Assembly: GCA_937872715.1 (NCBI GenBank)
Contig: CALMTJ010000414.1
Coordinates: forward strand, 4,083-12,973
Direction of reading: 5' to 3'
DNA: 8,891 nucleotides
Origin: an uncultured Methylobacteriaceae bacterium
Lineage (GTDB): Bacteria > Pseudomonadota > Alphaproteobacteria > Rhizobiales > Beijerinckiaceae
The first letter of the stretch is position 1, and each line of letters starts with the position of its first letter. The notes below the pieces were generated by a model. That model had not been told where the DNA came from and searched no databases. It saw nothing but the letters and a program-made list of their open reading frames with translations. Shown here piece by piece: positions 6,160 to 8,891 of the stretch. Both the position numbers and the translations under genes were made by a program.

Positions 6160-6171
6160 ATCTACCCGACG
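6150..6171. terminator. weak hairpin spanning the vapC-remnant and ndk stop codons
   Basis: CGACGGGT (6150-6157) pairs with ACCCGACG (6164-6171) around the loop GAATCT with one A:A mismatch (6152/6169). It begins before the vapC-remnant TGA (6157-6159) and ends inside ndk beyond its stop (6164-6162), so both genes end within it. No T-run is seen on either side. It could act as a bidirectional terminator or be chance. Confidence 0.25.
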
Positions 6172-6584
6172 ATCTCGTTGCCCGAGAAGAACTGCGCGAT
6201 CTCGATCCTGGCGTTCTCGACAGAGTCCGATCCGTGGGCCGTGTTCTCTCCGACCGATTGCGCGAACAGCTTGCGGATGGTGCCGTCGGCGGCGTTGGCC
6301 GGGTTCGTGGCGCCCATCACGTCGCGGTACCTCGCGACCGCGTTCTCTCCTTCCAGCACCTGCACGATCACGGGCGCGGAGGTCATGAAGGCGACGAGCT
6401 CTCCGAAGAAGGGGCGCTCGCGGTGGATCCCGTAGAACGTTTCCGCCTGCGCCGCGGTCATCAGGATGCGCTTCTGGGCCACGATGCGAAGGCCCGCCTC
6501 CTCGATCACGGCGTTCACCGCGCCGGTCAGGTTGCGGCGCGTGGCGTCCGGCTTCAGGATGGAGAAGGTGTGCTCGGTGGCCAT
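6162..6584 (-). CDS. ndk: Nucleoside diphosphate kinase
   Basis: Cytoplasmic 140-residue enzyme that equalises (d)NTP pools by moving the gamma-phosphate from ATP to NDPs through a phosphohistidine. The catalytic H117 lies in NTAHGSDSVENA (114-125), and K11 in FSILKPDA and the RERPFF (55-60) and RDVMGATNPA (87-96) blocks are in their normal places. Length is exactly typical, and the start MATEHTFSILKPDA is standard. The upstream sequence has AAGG 12 bases before the ATG, a poor Shine-Dalgarno. It is divergent from the DUF2147 gene and tail-to-tail with the vapC remnant. A good sigma-70-like promoter sits about 34-63 bases upstream. Confidence 0.98.
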   Translation of the reverse strand: MATEHTFSILKPDATRRNLTGAVNAVIEEAGLRIVAQKRILMTAAQAETFYGIHRERPFFGELVAFMTSAPVIVQVLEGENAVARYRDVMGATNPANAADGTIRKLFAQSVGENTAHGSDSVENARIEIAQFFSGNEIVG

Positions 6585-6617
6585 GAAATCCGTCAACCTT
6601 GTGAAGAGGATGGCCGG

Positions 6618-6647
6618 CTTATAGGCACGCGCCCCCGCGATCCTCAA
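6618..6647 (-). promoter_or_regulatory. ndk promoter (sigma-70-like)
   Basis: On the minus strand, -35 TTGAGG (6647-6642) and -10 TATAAG (6623-6618) are separated by 18 bases; each is preceded by C, giving the alphaproteobacterial forms CTTGAg and CTATAAg. Transcription would start near 6611, leaving a leader of about 27 bases before the ndk ATG at 6584. This is the best promoter match in the window. The rest of the 6585-6775 gap shows no clear promoter for the plus-strand gene. Confidence 0.6.
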
Positions 6648-6775
6648 GGCTGACCGTCCACGCCGCGCGCGCTCCGCCGCCCGACGGTCCCGATCCCGCC
6701 ACGAAATCCGCAACATCCGGCCGGAGCATGCTGACCGAGGGCGCCGGACGCGGCGCATCTCCGAGAGGTGTCGCG

Positions 6776-7213
6776 ATGAGATGGACGATCCTTGCGATGG
6801 TGGGCTTGTCGAGCATGGCGCCGGCCGCCTGGGCGGGCGACCGGGACGGGCTCGTCGGAACCTGGCTCACGGAGAACGGGGATTCGCGGATCAGGATCTC
6901 ACCCTGCGGCGCCTCCTTTTGCGGGACGGTGGTGTGGGCGAAGACGAACATCCTCGACCTCCACAATCCGGACGCATCCCTTCGCCGCCGCACGGTGGTC
7001 GGCATGCCGCTCACCCGCGACATGAAGGCCGACGGCCCGGGCAGCTGGACGGGGTCGATCTACAATCCCGAGAACGGCAAGACCTACGACATCACGATGC
7101 GGGCGCTCGGCGCGGAGAAGCTCGAGGTCGAGGGATGCGTGCTGGGCGTGCTGTGCGGCTCGGACACGTGGTCGAGGCAGCTCGAGGAGACGGCGAGCGC
7201 GGTTCGGCCCTGA
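6776..7213 (+). CDS. Exported DUF2147 domain protein
   Basis: 145-residue secreted or periplasmic protein of unknown function. Residues 1-20 form a Sec signal peptide (MRW, hydrophobic core, AWA cut before G21). The mature part matches the DUF2147 pattern: GLVGTWLTENGDSRIRI (25-41), CGASFCGTVVWA (44-55), a NPD motif (64-66), GSWTGSIYNPENGKTYD (89-105), then LEVEGCVLGVLCGSDTWSR (116-134). Four cysteines (44, 49, 121, 127) could form two disulfides after export. The start at 6776 is preferred over an in-frame CTG/ATG further upstream because GAGAGG at 6763-6768 is a strong Shine-Dalgarno seven bases before it and the signal peptide begins there. It is convergent with the glutathione transferase gene, 16 bases apart, with only a short CGGA/TCCG inverted repeat between. 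Confidence 0.9.
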   Translation: MRWTILAMVGLSSMAPAAWAGDRDGLVGTWLTENGDSRIRISPCGASFCGTVVWAKTNILDLHNPDASLRRRTVVGMPLTRDMKADGPGSWTGSIYNPENGKTYDITMRALGAEKLEVEGCVLGVLCGSDTWSRQLEETASAVRP

Positions 7214-7229
7214 GAGGCGGAGCGTTCCG

Positions 7230-7937
7230 TCATCGGGCGCGCTGCCCGAAGAGCACGGCCCGGACGGCGGGGTCCCGCATGTCGTACTTGCCGCGATCGG
7301 CAGCGTTGACCGCGACCCCCCGCTTCACGGCGGGTCGCGCGCCGACCGCGTCGATCCAGCGCTTCATGTTCGGGAACTGGGCGATGTCCTGGCCCTGCCT
7401 TTCCCAGAGCTTCGCCCAGGGGTAGGCCGACATGTCGGCGATGGAATAGGCTCCGGCCAGGTACTCGCGATCGGACAGGCGCTTGTCGAGGACGCCGTAG
7501 AGGCGGTTCGTCTCGTTCGTGTAGCGGTCGACCGCGTAGGGGATCTTCTCCGGCGCGTAGATGCGGAAATGATGCGTCTGGCCCGCCATGGGGCCGAGGC
7601 CGGCCATCTGCCAGAACAGCCATTGCTCCACCTCGACCCGGGCCCGCTCCTCGCCCGGGTAGAACATCCCCGTCTTGCGGCCGAGGTATTGCAGGATGGC
7701 GCCCGACTCGAAGACCGGGATCGGCTGGCCGCCCGGGCCGTCCGGATCCACGATCGCCGGCATCTTGGCGTTCGGAGAGATCGCCAGGAAGTCCGGCTTG
7801 AACTGGTCGCCGGTGCCGATGTTCACCGGCACGACCCGGTACGCCAGCCCGCATTCCTCGAGCATGATGGAGATCTTCCAGCCGTTCGGGGTCGGCCAGT
7901 AATAGAGGTCGATCGAGGATGCGGGGGCGGCGGCCAT
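7230..7937 (-). CDS. Glutathione transferase family protein, YfcG/Nu-class-like
   Basis: 235-residue cytoplasmic thioredoxin-fold enzyme. It strongly resembles E. coli YfcG, a Nu-class GST with GSH-dependent disulfide-bond reductase activity. N-terminal domain: LYYWPTPNGWKI (11-22), where T16 and N18 match YfcG T9/N11 at the glutathione sulfur; QFKPDFLAISPNAKMPAIVD (45-64) with the cis-Pro P60; and FESGAILQYL (76-85) whose E77/S78 bind the GSH gamma-glutamyl group. C-terminal helical domain (about 98-205): QWLFWQMAGLGPMAGQTHHF (105-124) and YSIADMSAYPW (164-174) as the folding motif. There is an N-terminal extension of about seven residues versus YfcG. GAGAGG lies four bases before the ATG. 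Disulfide reductase or peroxidase roles are inferred from the subclass. Confidence 0.95.
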   Translation of the reverse strand: MAAAPASSIDLYYWPTPNGWKISIMLEECGLAYRVVPVNIGTGDQFKPDFLAISPNAKMPAIVDPDGPGGQPIPVFESGAILQYLGRKTGMFYPGEERARVEVEQWLFWQMAGLGPMAGQTHHFRIYAPEKIPYAVDRYTNETNRLYGVLDKRLSDREYLAGAYSIADMSAYPWAKLWERQGQDIAQFPNMKRWIDAVGARPAVKRGVAVNAADRGKYDMRDPAVRAVLFGQRAR

Positions 7938-8021
7938 GTTGCCTCTCGTCGGGTCCGGCCATGGTAGGCGAAGACGGCCCTCCCGCGAAACCCTCCCGGC
8001 CGGCGCAGGACGCTCGGGTGC

Positions 8022-8049
8022 TTGCCGAAACCGGAGCCGGCGCTAACAT
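8022..8049 (+). promoter_or_regulatory. candidate promoter for the 99-residue exported protein
   Basis: TTGCCG (8022-8027) and TAACAT (8044-8049) with a 16-base spacer precede the ATG at 8093 by about 44 bases. The boxes are moderate matches to the -35/-10 consensus. The remaining part of the gap, 7938-8021, shows no clear promoter for the minus-strand glutathione transferase gene. Confidence 0.35.
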
Positions 8050-8092
8050 CGGGCCATCGGCCGCGGGAGCGGCCTTCGACGGAAAGGTCACC

Positions 8093-8392
8093 ATGCGTCG
8101 GACGGTCATAGCGCTCGCGGCTCTCGCCACCCTCGTGCTCGGCGGAACGGGACCGGTCTCGGCCCAGGGCGCGGCCGCCGCGACGTCTCCGAAAGCCGAG
8201 GCGGCACCGCCTGCCGCTCGGACGGCACGGCCGAAGCGCGAGCCGACGGCCGGACAGATGGCCGCCCGGGAACGTCAGCGGAAATGCGGCGCGGAATGGA
8301 GGGAGGCGAAGACGTCTGGCAAGACCGGCGGCCTCAAATGGCCGCAATACTGGAGCCGCTGCAATGCCCGGCTGAAGGGCAACGCCGCCTGA
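8093..8392 (+). CDS. Small exported two-cysteine protein, PsiF-like
   Basis: 99 residues. A Sec signal peptide covers 1-24 (MRRT, hydrophobic core, VSA cut before Q25). An Ala/Pro/Lys-rich linker (25-55) follows, then a compact C-terminal module (56-96) ARERQRKCGAEWREAK ... LKWPQYWSRCNARLKG with C65 and C90, probably a disulfide. The spacing KxCxAEW...LxWxxYxxxCxxRLK is like the small exported proteins of Rhizobiales that resemble PsiF (phosphate-starvation-inducible) repeats. This is a resemblance recalled by eye and the function is unknown. GGAAAGG (8081-8087) five bases before ATG is a very strong ribosome site and fixes the start. The flanking genes give no functional hint. Confidence 0.8.
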   Translation: MRRTVIALAALATLVLGGTGPVSAQGAAAATSPKAEAAPPAARTARPKREPTAGQMAARERQRKCGAEWREAKTSGKTGGLKWPQYWSRCNARLKGNAA

Positions 8393-8453
8393 CCGCGACC
8401 GGAACCCTGTCCCCGGGATCCGATTGTTCCGCTCTCCGGGGCAACGGGACGCG

Positions 8454-8879
8454 ATGGACAAGGTCGAGCGTGAACGGCGCCTGCTTCAACGCGTCGTGGC
8501 CATCGCGGGGCTGGTTCCCGTCGGAGGTGGCCTCTACGGCGTGCTGTTCGGGGCCGGGCTGACGGGCGACGCCCTCCCTGTCACGGGCGACAGCCATTAC
8601 CGCTACCTGTCGGGGCTGCTGCTCGGAATCGGGCTGATGTTCTGGTCGACCGTCCCGTCGATCGAGGGGAAGCGGGGCCGGTTCCAGCTCCTCACCCTGA
8701 TCGTCGTCGTCGGCGGCCTCGGGCGGCTCGCCGGGCTCGGGCTGGTCGGCCTGCCGGCACCCTCCATGCTGCTCGCCATCGGCATGGAGCTCGTCGTCAC
8801 TCCCGTCGTATGCCTCTGGCAGATGCGCGTTTGCGGTCTGTACCCGCGGACCCCCCACGTTCCGGGAGCCGCGTCGTGA
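8454..8879 (+). CDS. DUF4345 family membrane protein
   Basis: 141-residue predicted inner-membrane protein of unknown function. Family features: LLQRVVAIAGLVPVGGGLYG (10-29), GLTGDALPVTGDSHYRYLSGLLLGIGLMFW (35-64), a loop with PSIEGKRGRFQLL, VVVGGLGRLAGLGLVGLPAP (84-103) and a last helix MELVVTPVVCLWQ (111-123). Hydrophobic segments are about 12-34, 50-68, 77-99 and 102-124, so four helices. The start ATG 8454 is preferred over the in-frame TTG at 8424 because the charged MDKVERERR fits a cytoplasmic N-terminus. GGGAC just upstream is a modest ribosome site. It lies 61 bases after the PsiF-like gene on the same strand, so co-transcription is possible. The stop at 8877-8879 overlaps a GTG at 8876-8878. 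Confidence 0.85.
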   Translation: MDKVERERRLLQRVVAIAGLVPVGGGLYGVLFGAGLTGDALPVTGDSHYRYLSGLLLGIGLMFWSTVPSIEGKRGRFQLLTLIVVVGGLGRLAGLGLVGLPAPSMLLAIGMELVVTPVVCLWQMRVCGLYPRTPHVPGAAS

Positions 8880-8891
8880 TCCCGGCGGTCA
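8876..8891 (+). other. possible start of a further gene at the window edge (GTG)
   Basis: GTG at 8876-8878 overlaps the DUF4345 stop as GTGA and reads MIPAV before the window ends. This overlap is the usual form for a translationally coupled next gene, but five codons prove nothing. Confidence 0.2.

Noticed and set aside
6728..6775. Longer N-terminus for the DUF2147 protein from an upstream start at 6728
   Set aside because: The ATG at 6776 has a strong, well-spaced Shine-Dalgarno and begins a canonical signal peptide; the upstream codons would mask it.
7214..7229. Terminator between the DUF2147 gene and the glutathione transferase gene
   Set aside because: Only a 4-bp CGGA/TCCG inverted repeat and no T-run.

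Overview
The window is GC-rich DNA that reads as chromosome of an alphaproteobacterium, most likely of the order Hyphomicrobiales (Rhizobiales), such as Methylobacteriaceae or a relative. This rests on protein signatures, on promoter-like boxes of the form CTTGAg/CTATAAg, and on an intergenic palindromic repeat of a type I recall from Bradyrhizobium/Rhodopseudomonas/Methylobacterium genomes. No genus can be fixed from sequence alone.

Layout. Positions 1-1404 carry two minus-strand membrane-protein genes: a CDP-alcohol phosphatidyltransferase (pgsA-like) followed by an AI-2E/PerM family transporter cut by the window edge. Divergent from them, across a 93-base spacer with a perfect 15-base palindrome, is the purine pair purM-purN (1498-3232), giving steps 5 and 3 of de novo IMP synthesis. 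Between the convergent ends of purN and the next gene (3233-3471) lie two inverted 44-base copies of a structured repeat flanking a perfect 9-bp hairpin. Then comes a minus-strand cytoplasmic [4Fe-4S]-molybdopterin oxidoreductase of 712 residues with no partner subunit or cofactor gene nearby.

The most unusual part is 5722-6159, a decayed type II toxin-antitoxin locus. The antitoxin gene vapB is reduced to a 9-codon scar that keeps the family's N-terminal MRTNVVID. The PIN-domain toxin vapC behind it has a +1 frameshift and has also lost the expected catalytic glutamate (Gly instead). The toxin remnant converges on ndk (nucleoside diphosphate kinase, minus strand) with only two bases between the stop codons. 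ndk has the best promoter in the window.

The right end carries four small or medium genes: an exported DUF2147 protein (+), a YfcG-like Nu-class glutathione transferase (-), an exported two-cysteine protein of 99 residues resembling PsiF-like proteins (+), and a four-helix DUF4345 membrane protein (+). The last gene's stop overlaps a GTG that could start another gene beyond the window.

Functionally this is mostly housekeeping sequence (purine and nucleotide metabolism, phospholipid synthesis, redox/detoxification). I saw no intact novel multi-gene system, CRISPR array, insertion sequence, tRNA or rRNA. The accessory signals are the dead vapBC locus and the paired palindromic repeats.
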